DNA of 39,439 bases. It comes from Prosthecobacter sp. (GTDB taxonomy: Bacteria > Verrucomicrobiota > Verrucomicrobiia > Verrucomicrobiales > Verrucomicrobiaceae). Location: NCBI RefSeq assembly GCF_014879935.1, contig NZ_JACSRD010000177.1, forward strand, positions 1-39,439. Direction: 5' to 3'. The notes under the pieces are model-generated. The model saw nothing but the letters and a program-made list of their open reading frames with translations. It did no database searches and was not told the DNA's origin. Both the position numbers and the translations under genes were made by a program. Below are positions 1 to 8,237 of the stretch, in pieces; position 1 is the stretch's first letter, and each line of letters begins with the position of its first letter.

Positions 1-93
1 AATGCAGCCCACTGCGGCACCGACTGGCAGTTCACCACCCAGGACGCCCGCATCAAGCTCAAGCGGCTTTACCCTTCAACTTTAATGACATGA
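1..93 (+). CDS. C-terminal fragment of a probable IS630-type transposase
   Basis: The window opens inside a reading frame that ends at the TGA at 91-93. The 30 visible residues include DWQFTTQDARIKLKRLYPS. From memory this resembles the C-terminal tail of IS630-family/DDE-superfamily transposases, which often end in a DARIKLKRLYP-like string. The catalytic DDE residues would lie outside the window, so activity cannot be judged. No terminal inverted repeat can be recognised after the stop because the other end of the element is missing. The family assignment rests on this short tail only. Confidence 0.45.
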   Translation, partial: NAAHCGTDWQFTTQDARIKLKRLYPSTLMT

Positions 94-348
94 GCCACTA
101 GTCGTGGGCGCTGTTTCGGTTTCATTCGCCGGGGGCTGGATTTGGTCTTCATCGAAGGACAGCCCTCCTTGGCTTGGGGGGCAGCCTCGGTTGGGCGGGC
201 GATCCCAGGAAACCGAGGAATAGGCAGGCCGCATTTACCGGGCGGACGGTCAGTCTCGCCTTGATTTCGTCCCCTGTTCAATCCGCTATGGGTCGTTGGC
301 TGCCAACGAGATACCGGCCCCGACTGACGGCCCAGGCCGCCCCGCTCC
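94..348. other. Intergenic region between transposase fragment and copper ATPase
   Basis: These 255 bases separate the transposase stop from the 3' end of the minus-strand ATPase gene. If the left feature is an IS, its right end should lie here, but no inverted repeat or target duplication can be assigned with one end only. A minus-strand frame (69-356) is open across it, but its arginine/proline-rich translation shows no domain and looks like chance in GC-rich DNA. No RNA gene or clear terminator was seen. Confidence 0.4.
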
Positions 349-2568
349 TCACTCATACCGCCGCAACCGCAGGCTGTTCAGGATCACCGACACGCTGCTG
401 AGGGACATGGCGGCGCTGGCGATCATGGGATTGAGCAGCCAGCCGGTCATGGGATAGAGCAGGCCGGCGGCCAGCGGGATGCCGAGGCCGTTGTAGAGGA
501 AGGCGAACCAGAGATTCTGCCGGATGATCTTCATCGTCTCGCGGCTGAGCGCGAAGGCCTGCCGCAGGGAGCGCAGATCGCCTTTCACCAGCGTGATGGA
601 GGCGCTCTGGATCGCCACATCGGTGCCGGTGCCCATGGCGATGCCGACATCGGCGGCGGCGAGCGCGGGGGCGTCGTTGATGCCATCGCCGGCGAAGGCC
701 ACGTGGCGGTCCTTGCCGCGGGCTTGATACACGTGCAGCAGCTTTTCCTTGGGCGAGACTTCGGCGGCGACTTCGTCGATGCCGAGGTCCTGCGCCACGC
801 GCTGGGCGGTGGCGAGCGCGTCGCCGGTGATCATCTGCAGCTTCAAGCCGAGCGCGTGCAGGGACGCGATGGCCTGGGGGGTGGTTTCCTTGATCTTGTC
901 CTTGATGGCGATGAGGCCCAGCGGCTTCTCATTGAGCACGACCACGACGACGGTGCAGCCCGCCGCCTGCAACTGGCTGGAGCGCGAAAGGCACTCGGCA
1001 TCCAGGAGGACGCCGTTCTTCTTCAAGAACGAGGCCTGGCCGACAAAGACCTCGTTTTCGCCGATGTTCCCCAGCACGCCGCCGCCGGTGATGGCCTGGA
1101 AGTCCGTCACGGTGGCGAGCGGGATGTCGCGCTCCTTCGCGGCGTTCACGATGGCGGTGGCGATGGGGTGCTCGCTGAGGGCCTCGATGGCGGCGGCGCA
1201 GGCCAGCAGATCGCGCGCGGAAAGGCCGGGCAGCGGCACCACCTCGATCACCGAGGGCCGGCCTTCGGTCAGCGTGCCGGTTTTGTCGAGCATGACGATG
1301 TCGATCTGCTGCAGCCGCTCGAGCGTCTCGGCATTCTTGATGAGAACCCCGAGCTGTGCTCCACGACCCAGACCGACGGTGACGGCCATCGGGGTGGCCA
1401 GGCCGAGCGCACAGGGGCAGGCGATGATCAAAACGGCCACTGCATTGACGACCGCGAAGCCGAGCGAGGGCTCGGGACCGAATTTCCACCACAGCAGGAA
1501 GGTCAGCACGGCCACACCGACCACCGCAGGGACAAACCAGGCCGCGACACGATCCGCGATGCGTTGCACCGGCGCCCGGCTGGCTTGCGCCTTGGCGGTC
1601 ATTTCGACGATCTGGCTCAGCATCGTGTCCGCACCGACGCGCTCGGCCCGCATGAGGAAGGTGCCGTTGCCATTCACCGTGCCGCCGGTGACAGCGGACT
1701 TCGTTTCCTTCGTCTGCGGCATCGATTCGCCGGTGAGCATGGACTCGTCCACGCTGGAGCTGCCTTCCATCACGACCCCATCGACGGGAATGCGCGTCCC
1801 TGGCTTGATGCGGATGACATCGCCCACCTGGATCTCTTCGACGGGAGTCTCGACCTCGCTGCCATCACGCACGACCAGCGCCGTTTTTGGCGTGAGGTTC
1901 ATCAAGGCGCGGATCGCTGAGCCGGTGGCCTTGCGGGCCCGCAGTTCGAGCAACTGGCCGACCAGGACGAGCACGGTGATGACGGCGGCGCTTTCAAAAT
2001 AGTAGGCCATGCCACCGTGGCCGGCTTGATGAGGCAGCGTTCCTGGAGCGAACAATGCCAGCGTGCTGTAAAGCCACGCGGCCAGGACGCCGAGGCCGAT
2101 CAGCGTGAACATGTTGAAGCGCAAGGTGCGCAGCGACTTCAGGAAACGCGCGAGAAGCGGCCAGCCCACCCAGAACACGACCGGCGTGGCCCACACGAAC
2201 TGCATCCACGCCGAGGCGTCGTGCGGAATGCTGCGGATGACCGGCAGATCCATGCCCATCGACAGCAAGACGACCGGGATGGTCATCGCCGCGCTCCAGC
2301 GCACCCGCCACCAGAGGTCCTTCACCTCGTCATCACCGCCATCGCCACAGCATTCGGGCTCGTTGCGCTTCGCGAGCGGGTTTTTCTCCAACGCCATGCC
2401 GCATTGCGGGCAGGAGCCCGGCTTGTCGGAACCGACGCCCGCGCACATCGGGCAGATGTAGGTGGTCTGAGACTTCAAGGACGCCGTGGGCGCAGGCTTC
2501 TCCTCGTGGGAGGAGCAATGCGGGCAGGATTTCGGCGCGTCAGACGGCATGGGCCAGAATAGCGGCAC
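349..2568 (-). CDS. copA: Cu(I)-translocating P1B-type ATPase (CopA-like)
   Basis: This is an inner-membrane pump that exports Cu(I) from the cytoplasm using ATP. In the 739-residue form the order is: Cys-rich heavy-metal-binding segment (YICPMC and CPQCGM, about residues 37-60), paired helices from about 90, actuator motif TGES (279-282), CPC metal site (384-386), phosphorylation motif DKTGT (Asp428), SEHP (465-468), GDGINDAP (627-634). The last helices carry YNGLG and MSLSS, as in copper-specific P1B-1 pumps. The usual GMTCxxC domain is absent; the short HMBD-type Cys region replaces it, as in many environmental homologues. A start at 2550 (MPSDAPKSC) is equally possible; neither has a clear Shine-Dalgarno. 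No CsoR/CueR-type regulator is nearby. The gene lies 3' of a cluster of REP-like palindromes. Confidence 0.93.
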   Translation of the reverse strand: MPLFWPMPSDAPKSCPHCSSHEEKPAPTASLKSQTTYICPMCAGVGSDKPGSCPQCGMALEKNPLAKRNEPECCGDGGDDEVKDLWWRVRWSAAMTIPVVLLSMGMDLPVIRSIPHDASAWMQFVWATPVVFWVGWPLLARFLKSLRTLRFNMFTLIGLGVLAAWLYSTLALFAPGTLPHQAGHGGMAYYFESAAVITVLVLVGQLLELRARKATGSAIRALMNLTPKTALVVRDGSEVETPVEEIQVGDVIRIKPGTRIPVDGVVMEGSSSVDESMLTGESMPQTKETKSAVTGGTVNGNGTFLMRAERVGADTMLSQIVEMTAKAQASRAPVQRIADRVAAWFVPAVVGVAVLTFLLWWKFGPEPSLGFAVVNAVAVLIIACPCALGLATPMAVTVGLGRGAQLGVLIKNAETLERLQQIDIVMLDKTGTLTEGRPSVIEVVPLPGLSARDLLACAAAIEALSEHPIATAIVNAAKERDIPLATVTDFQAITGGGVLGNIGENEVFVGQASFLKKNGVLLDAECLSRSSQLQAAGCTVVVVVLNEKPLGLIAIKDKIKETTPQAIASLHALGLKLQMITGDALATAQRVAQDLGIDEVAAEVSPKEKLLHVYQARGKDRHVAFAGDGINDAPALAAADVGIAMGTGTDVAIQSASITLVKGDLRSLRQAFALSRETMKIIRQNLWFAFLYNGLGIPLAAGLLYPMTGWLLNPMIASAAMSLSSVSVILNSLRLRRYE

Positions 2569-2614
2569 AAATCACGCCATCACCAGCCGATTCTTGGCGA
2601 ATGACACCACTTGC

Positions 2615-2857
2615 TTGGTAGGGGGCGTTCGCCAGAACGCCGCATTCTGGCGAATGCGCCTACGATGCCACGCTCGCTTGGTAGGGGCGTTCGCCAGAAC
2701 GCCGCATTCTGGCGAATGCACCTACGATGCCACGCTCGCCTGGTAGGGGCGCTCGCCAGAGCGCCGCATTCTGGCGAATGCGCCTACGATGCCACACTCG
2801 CCTGGTAGGGGCGTTCGCCGGAACGCCGCATTCTGGCGAATGCGCCTACGATGCGAC
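2615..2857. repeat. Four tandem REP-like palindromes, 62-63 bp period
   Basis: Four copies begin near 2615, 2678, 2740 and 2802. Each starts with a TGGTAGGGGCG-like block and contains an inverted repeat with arms TTCGCCAGAA and TTCTGGCGAA around a 7-base loop (CGCCGCA). The stem extends outward with mismatches to GTAGG/CCTAC. Single-base changes occur both in the arms (for example GCTCGCCAGAGCGC in the third copy) and between the hairpins. The array lies between the 3' end of the DUF1553 gene and the 5' end of the copper ATPase, both on the minus strand. Each copy could form a strong hairpin in RNA. The layout fits REP/BIME-type intergenic repeats; it is not CRISPR because there are no unique spacers. 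Confidence 0.85.
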
Positions 2858-2859
2858 GT

Positions 2860-5800
2860 TCATCCTTTCGTGATGCACTCGTCGAGATTCAGGATCGCGC
2901 TGGCCACGGCATACCAAGCGGCGAATTCGGGCACGGGGAGGTTTTTCGGGAGTTCGAAGCCGCTGGCGAGCTCGTCCGCGGCCTTCGTGTCGGCTTTGGC
3001 GGATTCAAACTGCGTTTCCCACAGCGATTTGAGCACGGCGAGCTCCTGCGGCTGCGGTTTGCGGGCCAGGGCGATGCGGAAGGCGTACTGAAGGCGCGAA
3101 TCGAGGTCGTGGCTGGGCGATTCGCTGACGATGCGGCGGGCAAAGGCCTTCGTGGCTTCGACATAGACGGGATCGTTGAGCAGGGTGAGCGCCTGGAGCG
3201 GCGTGTTGCTGCGTGAACGGCGCACGACGCAGGCCATGCGGGCGCTGGCGTCGAAATTGACGAAGCTCGGATAAGGTGAGCCTCGCTTGAGCACGACGTA
3301 GAGGCCGCGGCGGTACTTTTCGTCGCCGGGACTGACGACGTAGCTGTACTGCTGTCCGCCGACCTTCTGCCAGAGCCCATCCGGCTGCGGCGGACGAATC
3401 GGCGCGCCGCCCTGCTTCAAACTGAGAAGACCGGCGATGGCGAGAGCGTTGTCGCGGATCGATTCGGCATCGAGGCGGAAACGCGGGCCGTGCCAGAGGA
3501 GGGTGTTGGAGGGATCGACCGAATGCGGATTGCGGAATGCGGATTGCGGAATGGCGGATTCCGAATTCCGCACTCCGAATTCCGCACTCTGTCGATAAGC
3601 GGCGCTCATGACGATCTTCTTCAGCACGTGCTTCATGTCCCAGCCGCTGTCCATGAACTCGACGGCGAGCCAGTCGAGCAATTCAGGGTGTGAAGGTGCC
3701 GCGCCTTTGATGCCGAAGTCTTCCAAGGTGGTGACGATGCCCTGGCCGAAGATCTCGGCCCACCAGCGGTTCACGGTGACGCGTGCAGCGAGCGGGTTGT
3801 CACGGCTGGCGAGCCATTTGCCGAGCGTGATGCGATTCGACGGGCCGTTGAGCTTGGCATTGAAGATCGCGGGAACGGCAGGTGTGACTTTCTCGGTCGG
3901 GTCGGTGTAAACGCCGCGCTTGAAGATGGAGGTCATGCGCGGCTCGGTCATTTCACGCATGACTTCCGTGGTGGGATTGGCGAGCGCGGTGATCTGCTTC
4001 TGCAACGCGGTCTTTTGCTTCTCCAGTTGGGCGAGCTGCTTGTCCTTGGGCTTCGCCGCCGTCGTGGCGTCGCTTTCTTCGACTTCGGGCAAGCAGGAGG
4101 CGACGTCGCCGGTGATGCTGGAGATGCGCAGGCAGCCCATGACGAGGCCGTTGCCAAAGTTTTGCTCCATGTGGATGCTGAGCTTCGACCCGGCGGGAAT
4201 GGCGAGCGGTTTGGCGAGCTCAAACGCGGCCCAGTGCGGTTCGCCGAAGCGACGGCCGATGGCCCAGCCTTTTTTCTCGCCCTTGGTGATGAGGCTGGTG
4301 ACCGCGTAGTTGCCCTGGGAGTAGTCGGCGAAGGCGGTTTTGAATTGCAGCGGCTGTTTTTTGCCGTCGGGCGTGGTGAGCGTGCAATCGAAGGTGTGGA
4401 GCACGAAATTCGGGCGGTTCGCGCCGCCACGGCCAGGCCCGTCGCCAGGAATGGAGGGATGCGTGAGCGCCTCGAGCATGATCCCATTCAATTCGCCCGC
4501 ACTGAGGTCGGTTTCGAAGGTGTAGGTGTCCTTTTCCGGCACAGGGCCGGTGAGAAGCACGCTGCCATCGGCCTGCAGCTCGGATTCCGCATCGCTCTCG
4601 GTGATGAACGAGGTCGGTTTGAGAGCCTGGATGGGTTTCGCGGGGTCGATCTGGCCCGAACCTGCGGCGGCGGGTTTGCCGCGTCGTTCAGCGCCGGAGC
4701 CGACGATCTGCTTTTGTCGTGCGGCGATCTGGGCGTCGAGAGCTTTCATTTGCGCGACGAGCTGCTGGCGCTGCTCCTCGCGGCTGCGGTCCTTGATTTG
4801 ATACGGGCTGCCGTTGAAACGGATCGACCCGGGCACCTTCGGATTGGAACGGTCGGCTTCCTTCTCGGTGTTGTTGTAGAAGGCGAGGAGCGAGTAGAAA
4901 TCGCGCTGCGAGAAGGGATCGTATTTGTGATTGTGGCACTGCGCGCATTCGAGCGTGGTGCCGAGCCAGACGGCGCCCGTGGTGTTCACGCGGTCGATGA
5001 CCTGATTGATGCGGCTTTCCTCCGGTTCGGTGCCGGCTTCGACGTTCGTGGGTGTGCAGCGATGGAAGCCGGTGGCGATGATTTGCTCGGGGGTGGCGTT
5101 GGGCAGCAGGTCGCCGGCGATTTGTTCGAGGGTGAACTGGTTGAACGGCATGTTCGCGTTGAGCGCGTTCACGACCCAGTCGCGCCAGGCCCAGATCTCG
5201 CGCAGGTCATCGCGCTGAAAGCCGTGGGAGTCGGCGTAGCGGGCGAGGTCGAGCCAGGGACGCGCCCAGCGAACGCCGAATTGTTTCGAGGCGAGAAGGC
5301 GGTCAACGAGATGCTCGATGCTGGATACTGGATGCTGGATGTGTTCCTTCACGAACACCTCAACCTCCTGCGGCGTGGGGGGCAGGCCGGTGAGATCGAA
5401 GGAGAGACGGCGGATGAGGATTTCGGGCGCGGCTTCGGGGGAGGGCGTGAGTTGGCTGGCTTCGAGCTTCGCGAGGATGAAGCGGTCGATCTCGGTTTGC
5501 GGCCAGGCTTTGTTCCGAACCTCGGGAAGCGGCGGGCGTACGGGCGGGATGTAGCTCCAGTGCTTGAGGGTTTCGATCTTGTCGGGCCACTGTGCACCGG
5601 CTGCGATCCAATCGCGCAGATGGCCGATCTGGGCCGGGGAGAGACGCTCGCCGCGTTTCGGCATGGCGTCCTTGTCCTCCTTCGGCAGGGCGACACGGCG
5701 GAGCAGCTCCGTGCCAATCTCAGCGTGCTTTGGCGATGCGATGTCGAGACGGAGGCGGCCTTTTTGTGTCTCGCTGCCGTGGCATTCGAAGCAGGCCCGC

Positions 5801-5892
5801 TGAAGCACGGGAAAGACGTCTTTCGCAAAATCCGCCGGCGCTGCCTGGGCGGCCGCGGCGGTGAGAACGAGGATGGGCACGAAGCGTGACAT
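2860..5892 (-). CDS. Secreted cytochrome c / DUF1549 / DUF1553 (PSD1) protein
   Basis: This 1010-residue protein has a signal peptide (about 1-19), then a planctomycete-type cytochrome domain with one CXXCH haem motif (C34-H38, CFECH). Next come DUF1549 (around 130-340, WLDLARYADSHGF, CAQCHNHKYDPF) and DUF1553 near the C-terminus (GPRFRLDAESIRDNAL, SNTPLQALTLLNDP). A Gln/Lys-rich stretch and a beta-rich insert separate the two DUFs. Such proteins are abundant in Planctomycetes and Verrucomicrobia, are thought to act in the periplasm, and their chemistry is unknown; redox attack on polysaccharides has been suggested. They normally precede a DUF1501 gene, but none follows here. Two stretches, encoded at 5317-5343 and 3521-3591, look like repeat elements inserted in frame. 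The start gives a clean signal peptide. Confidence 0.9.
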   Translation of the reverse strand: MSRFVPILVLTAAAAQAAPADFAKDVFPVLQRACFECHGSETQKGRLRLDIASPKHAEIGTELLRRVALPKEDKDAMPKRGERLSPAQIGHLRDWIAAGAQWPDKIETLKHWSYIPPVRPPLPEVRNKAWPQTEIDRFILAKLEASQLTPSPEAAPEILIRRLSFDLTGLPPTPQEVEVFVKEHIQHPVSSIEHLVDRLLASKQFGVRWARPWLDLARYADSHGFQRDDLREIWAWRDWVVNALNANMPFNQFTLEQIAGDLLPNATPEQIIATGFHRCTPTNVEAGTEPEESRINQVIDRVNTTGAVWLGTTLECAQCHNHKYDPFSQRDFYSLLAFYNNTEKEADRSNPKVPGSIRFNGSPYQIKDRSREEQRQQLVAQMKALDAQIAARQKQIVGSGAERRGKPAAAGSGQIDPAKPIQALKPTSFITESDAESELQADGSVLLTGPVPEKDTYTFETDLSAGELNGIMLEALTHPSIPGDGPGRGGANRPNFVLHTFDCTLTTPDGKKQPLQFKTAFADYSQGNYAVTSLITKGEKKGWAIGRRFGEPHWAAFELAKPLAIPAGSKLSIHMEQNFGNGLVMGCLRISSITGDVASCLPEVEESDATTAAKPKDKQLAQLEKQKTALQKQITALANPTTEVMREMTEPRMTSIFKRGVYTDPTEKVTPAVPAIFNAKLNGPSNRITLGKWLASRDNPLAARVTVNRWWAEIFGQGIVTTLEDFGIKGAAPSHPELLDWLAVEFMDSGWDMKHVLKKIVMSAAYRQSAEFGVRNSESAIPQSAFRNPHSVDPSNTLLWHGPRFRLDAESIRDNALAIAGLLSLKQGGAPIRPPQPDGLWQKVGGQQYSYVVSPGDEKYRRGLYVVLKRGSPYPSFVNFDASARMACVVRRSRSNTPLQALTLLNDPVYVEATKAFARRIVSESPSHDLDSRLQYAFRIALARKPQPQELAVLKSLWETQFESAKADTKAADELASGFELPKNLPVPEFAAWYAVASAILNLDECITKG
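3521..3591. repeat. In-frame palindromic repeat inside the DUF1553 gene
   Basis: On the plus strand, GAATGCGGATTGCG occurs twice in tandem (3521-3548). After a short spacer, CCGAATTCCGCACT occurs twice in tandem (3561-3588). The second pair is an imperfect inverted copy of the first, so the block can fold into a long hairpin. In the gene (minus strand) it is read without stops as a segment rich in Asn, Pro, Ser and Arg (FGVRNSESAIPQSAFRNPHS). It falls between the conserved YRQS motif and the GPRFRLDAE motif, where homologues have a short linker. It therefore looks like an inserted mobile palindrome tolerated in a loop. Confidence 0.75.
5317..5343. repeat. Short ATCCAG-type repeat inserted in the DUF1549 region
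   Basis: The plus strand reads as overlapping copies of the unit TGGATGC/TGGATAC (GATGCTGGATACTGGATGCT). In the gene it encodes HIQHPVSSI (residues 184-192), between the TPQEVEVF helix and the HLVDRLLAS motif of DUF1549. Homologues usually have an unrelated short linker there. CTGGATACTGGATGCTGGAT-like strings are, from memory, frequent in genomes of this group, so this is probably a repeat unit carried in frame. Confidence 0.55.
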
Positions 5893-5949
5893 GCGTGCAG
5901 TGAACGACGGGCGGGGGCGGGACTTGCCTGCCGGAGTCGAAAACTCTTG

Positions 5950-6282
5950 CTACAACAGGCGGCGGGCATTGCGCAGGCCATCGGCGGTGATGACGGCGTG
6001 ATTGCGGGCGGCGACCATGAAATCGAGGTGGTTCTGCCACTGCATGGGCCGTAGCGAGGCGATTCCGGTGCTGCGGCGGCTGAAGCCGTAGTCGGCGATC
6101 TCCCAGCCGTATTCGGAATGGCGGTTCCGGTAGTCGGCGCGGTGAATCCACGCGCCGAACTCGTCCTTCCGCCAGACTTCGGGATCATTGCCCGGAATGG
6201 TCTGCGCGAGTGCCCAGACGCGGCGGATGATCTCGGCGTCGTAGCCTTCGACGGAGTCTGGGACGGAGGAGGAATCGGGCAT
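5950..6282 (-). CDS. Small HNH-derived protein lacking the catalytic His pair
   Basis: This 110-residue protein starts at the ATG at 6282 (MPDSSSVPDS); a longer TTG-started frame reaches 6321 but adds nothing conserved. The core has IPGNDPEVWRKDEFGAWI (29-46), YGWEIADYG (58-66) and LRPMQWQNHLDFM (77-89). In small HNH-nuclease-like proteins that I recall, the same positions read IPGYDPDxWRKD, then YGWExDHI, then LSNLQPLQWENN. Here the Asp-His pair is replaced by Ala-Asp, so the metal-binding His is missing and nuclease activity is unlikely. The family link comes from motif order, not a search. It lies 57 bp upstream of the DUF1553 gene on the same strand and could be co-transcribed. Confidence 0.6.
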   Translation of the reverse strand: MPDSSSVPDSVEGYDAEIIRRVWALAQTIPGNDPEVWRKDEFGAWIHRADYRNRHSEYGWEIADYGFSRRSTGIASLRPMQWQNHLDFMVAARNHAVITADGLRNARRLL

Positions 6283-6406
6283 GGCGGGAAGAGAACAAAC
6301 GTGGCGGGCGGCAGCAAGCAACTGTGTCAGTGCGGGAGCGAAAACTCAGACCCCGGCCCGGCTCTCCGAGGGCTGACGAGGCGAGGCAACGCGGTTCCGC
6401 CGGCGG

Positions 6407-8221
6407 TCACTTCTTCCCGGCGTCAGACCTGCCACCTTGAAGCTTTTTGAGCGCGTCCTCGATGCGTTTGCGGGCCTTGGGGTCGGGTGTGTTGAGCGTG
6501 TTCGCACGTTCGAGGTAGTCCAGCGCCTTCGCCTTGTCGCCGAGCGCCTGATGCGTGAGGCCGAGGTGCTCGAGAATCTCCGCGTCTTCGGGCGCCATCG
6601 GCTCCAGCAGCGATTCAGCATGTTCCAGGGCCTTCAAAGCGGCGGCGTAGTTGCCCTTCTTGTAGTGGAACCAGCCGAGGCTGTCGATGTAGGCCGGCTG
6701 CTCAGGCATCAGCTCGTTTGCCTTGGCGATCAATTCGCCCGCCTTGTCGAGCCGGGCGCCCTGCTCCAGCCACATGTAGCCGAGGAAGTTCATGGTGTTT
6801 GCCGCAGCCTTCGCCTCCTCCCGTGGCGTGAGCGTGATCGACTTTTCCAGCATGCGGGAGGCGTCCTCAAAACGCGCCATGCGCTCCAGCGTGACGCCGA
6901 ATTGATAATAGAACAGGTGATCCAGCAGCTCTGCTTGCGTGGAGCCGGCATGCTGTTCCGCCGCGGCGAAGTGTTTCACTGACGCGGCCCATTCCTCACG
7001 CGAACGATGCGCGATCGCGAGCTGGTAGTGTACCAAGGGATGATCCGGGAACAACCGCACGCTGCGCTGGCCGACGCGCACCATGTCATCGTATTTCTGC
7101 GTCTGGTAGAGCCCCCAACCGAGCTTCACATAGTCACCGATCTCGCCGCCGCCGTTCTGGATGGCCGCCTCAAGGTGCGGGATGGCTTTTTCAGGCTGTT
7201 TGAGCTTGTCGTATTCGTTGGCGAGCAGTCGCTGGTGCTCGGCATCGTCAGGCGCTTGTTTGACGATCTCCTGCAGCGTGGCGAGCGCCTTGTCCTTCTG
7301 CTCCGTGGCACCGTAGAGGCGGTAGAGCAGCTTGCGGGCGTCGAGGCTGTTGTGCTTGGCGGCCACCTCCTCGCAAAGCTCCCGTGCGCGGTCGGGGTTG
7401 TTCGTCAGGAGATAATGACGGGCGACTTCCAGCGTGATCGCCTCGGCATTTGATTTGGAGGCATGCTTCAGCGCATTCTCAAAGAAGGGTTCGACGCGCT
7501 GGCGATATTCCAGGCCAAACTCTGTCTGTCCCAGCGGCCAGACCCGCTCTGCCGTGCGGCCGGTGGCCAGCCAGTAGTTCGGATCACGGCTGGGCTGGTT
7601 CGCGGCCTGATCCATGACGGCGATGGCCTTTTCCCGCTCGTTCTGCGTGAGGTAAAACAGCACCGCCGCCTCATAAACCTCCGCGTGCCGGGGAAACTGC
7701 TCCAGCGCCTGCGTGATGGCCTTGAGCGCCCGGTTGTCTTTCTCGAACAGGTCCTCCGGCGGATAAGTGCTGGCAAAGCGGGCCAGATTCAGCAGCGGAG
7801 CCGGGGAATTCGGGTTCGCGGTGACCGCGTCCTCCAGGATCTTCATCGCGGCCGGCCGCCCCTGGAACTGCATGGCGATTCCGGCCGTGTGATCAGCCAG
7901 CTCGGCATTCGTGGGATCGGCTTTGAAGACCGCCAGGTAGTGGTCCAGCGCCTGGCGCAGCTTTCCAGACGCCTCAAACTGCAAGGCGGCACTGTAATGC
8001 GCCAGCACATCCGCAGTGATCGCTCCACCGGGCTTGAGCCCGAGGTCGGAGGAATCAACGGCGGTGTTTCCGAGCGAAAGATCCGCCTTCACCACGGCCT
8101 GCACAGGTTCCACGGCGAAAATCGCCGCGGAAACCAATGCCGCGCAGACCGGACCGCGCCAATGCACGACACAGCGCCCGGCGCCTCGATCCCATCGATT
8201 CGCACTGCGGAGACAAGCCAT
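6407..8221 (-). CDS. Exported tetratricopeptide-repeat protein
   Basis: This is a 604-residue protein with a hydrophobic stretch at about 26-41 ending in VQA, which fits a signal peptide. Tandem TPR units then run to the C-terminus, for example AALQFEASGKLRQALDHYLAVFKADP near 75-100 and the final ALGDKAKALDYLERANTLNTPDP. TPRs form an alpha-solenoid that binds other proteins; no catalytic motif is visible. The first 18 residues are polar and Arg-rich. An internal GTG at residue 19 (VHWRGPVC) would give a more typical signal peptide and may be the true start. It is the last gene of a hisG / small-protein / TPR series on the minus strand, separated by 16 bases from the gene before it. A role in envelope assembly is only a guess. 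Confidence 0.8.
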   Translation of the reverse strand: MACLRSANRWDRGAGRCVVHWRGPVCAALVSAAIFAVEPVQAVVKADLSLGNTAVDSSDLGLKPGGAITADVLAHYSAALQFEASGKLRQALDHYLAVFKADPTNAELADHTAGIAMQFQGRPAAMKILEDAVTANPNSPAPLLNLARFASTYPPEDLFEKDNRALKAITQALEQFPRHAEVYEAAVLFYLTQNEREKAIAVMDQAANQPSRDPNYWLATGRTAERVWPLGQTEFGLEYRQRVEPFFENALKHASKSNAEAITLEVARHYLLTNNPDRARELCEEVAAKHNSLDARKLLYRLYGATEQKDKALATLQEIVKQAPDDAEHQRLLANEYDKLKQPEKAIPHLEAAIQNGGGEIGDYVKLGWGLYQTQKYDDMVRVGQRSVRLFPDHPLVHYQLAIAHRSREEWAASVKHFAAAEQHAGSTQAELLDHLFYYQFGVTLERMARFEDASRMLEKSITLTPREEAKAAANTMNFLGYMWLEQGARLDKAGELIAKANELMPEQPAYIDSLGWFHYKKGNYAAALKALEHAESLLEPMAPEDAEILEHLGLTHQALGDKAKALDYLERANTLNTPDPKARKRIEDALKKLQGGRSDAGKK

Positions 8222-8237
8222 GCCGTGAGGCTAACGG

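Noticed and set aside
69..356. 95-codon minus-strand frame after the copper ATPase
   Set aside because: It is Arg/Pro-rich without any domain, overlaps the transposase fragment and has no ribosome site.
703..2002. Long plus-strand open frames opposite the copper ATPase
   Set aside because: They are antisense to a gene with every P-type ATPase motif and read as His/Asp/Arg-rich noise typical of GC-rich shadows.
2486..2850. Small proteins with repeated RMRLRCHAR-like strings
   Set aside because: They are translations of the REP-like palindrome array.
2615..2857. CRISPR array
   Set aside because: The whole 62-63 bp unit is repeated, so there are no unique spacers, and no cas gene is present.
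4015..5889. 624-codon plus-strand frame
   Set aside because: It is antisense to the DUF1549/DUF1553 gene, which has signal peptide, haem motif and conserved blocks.
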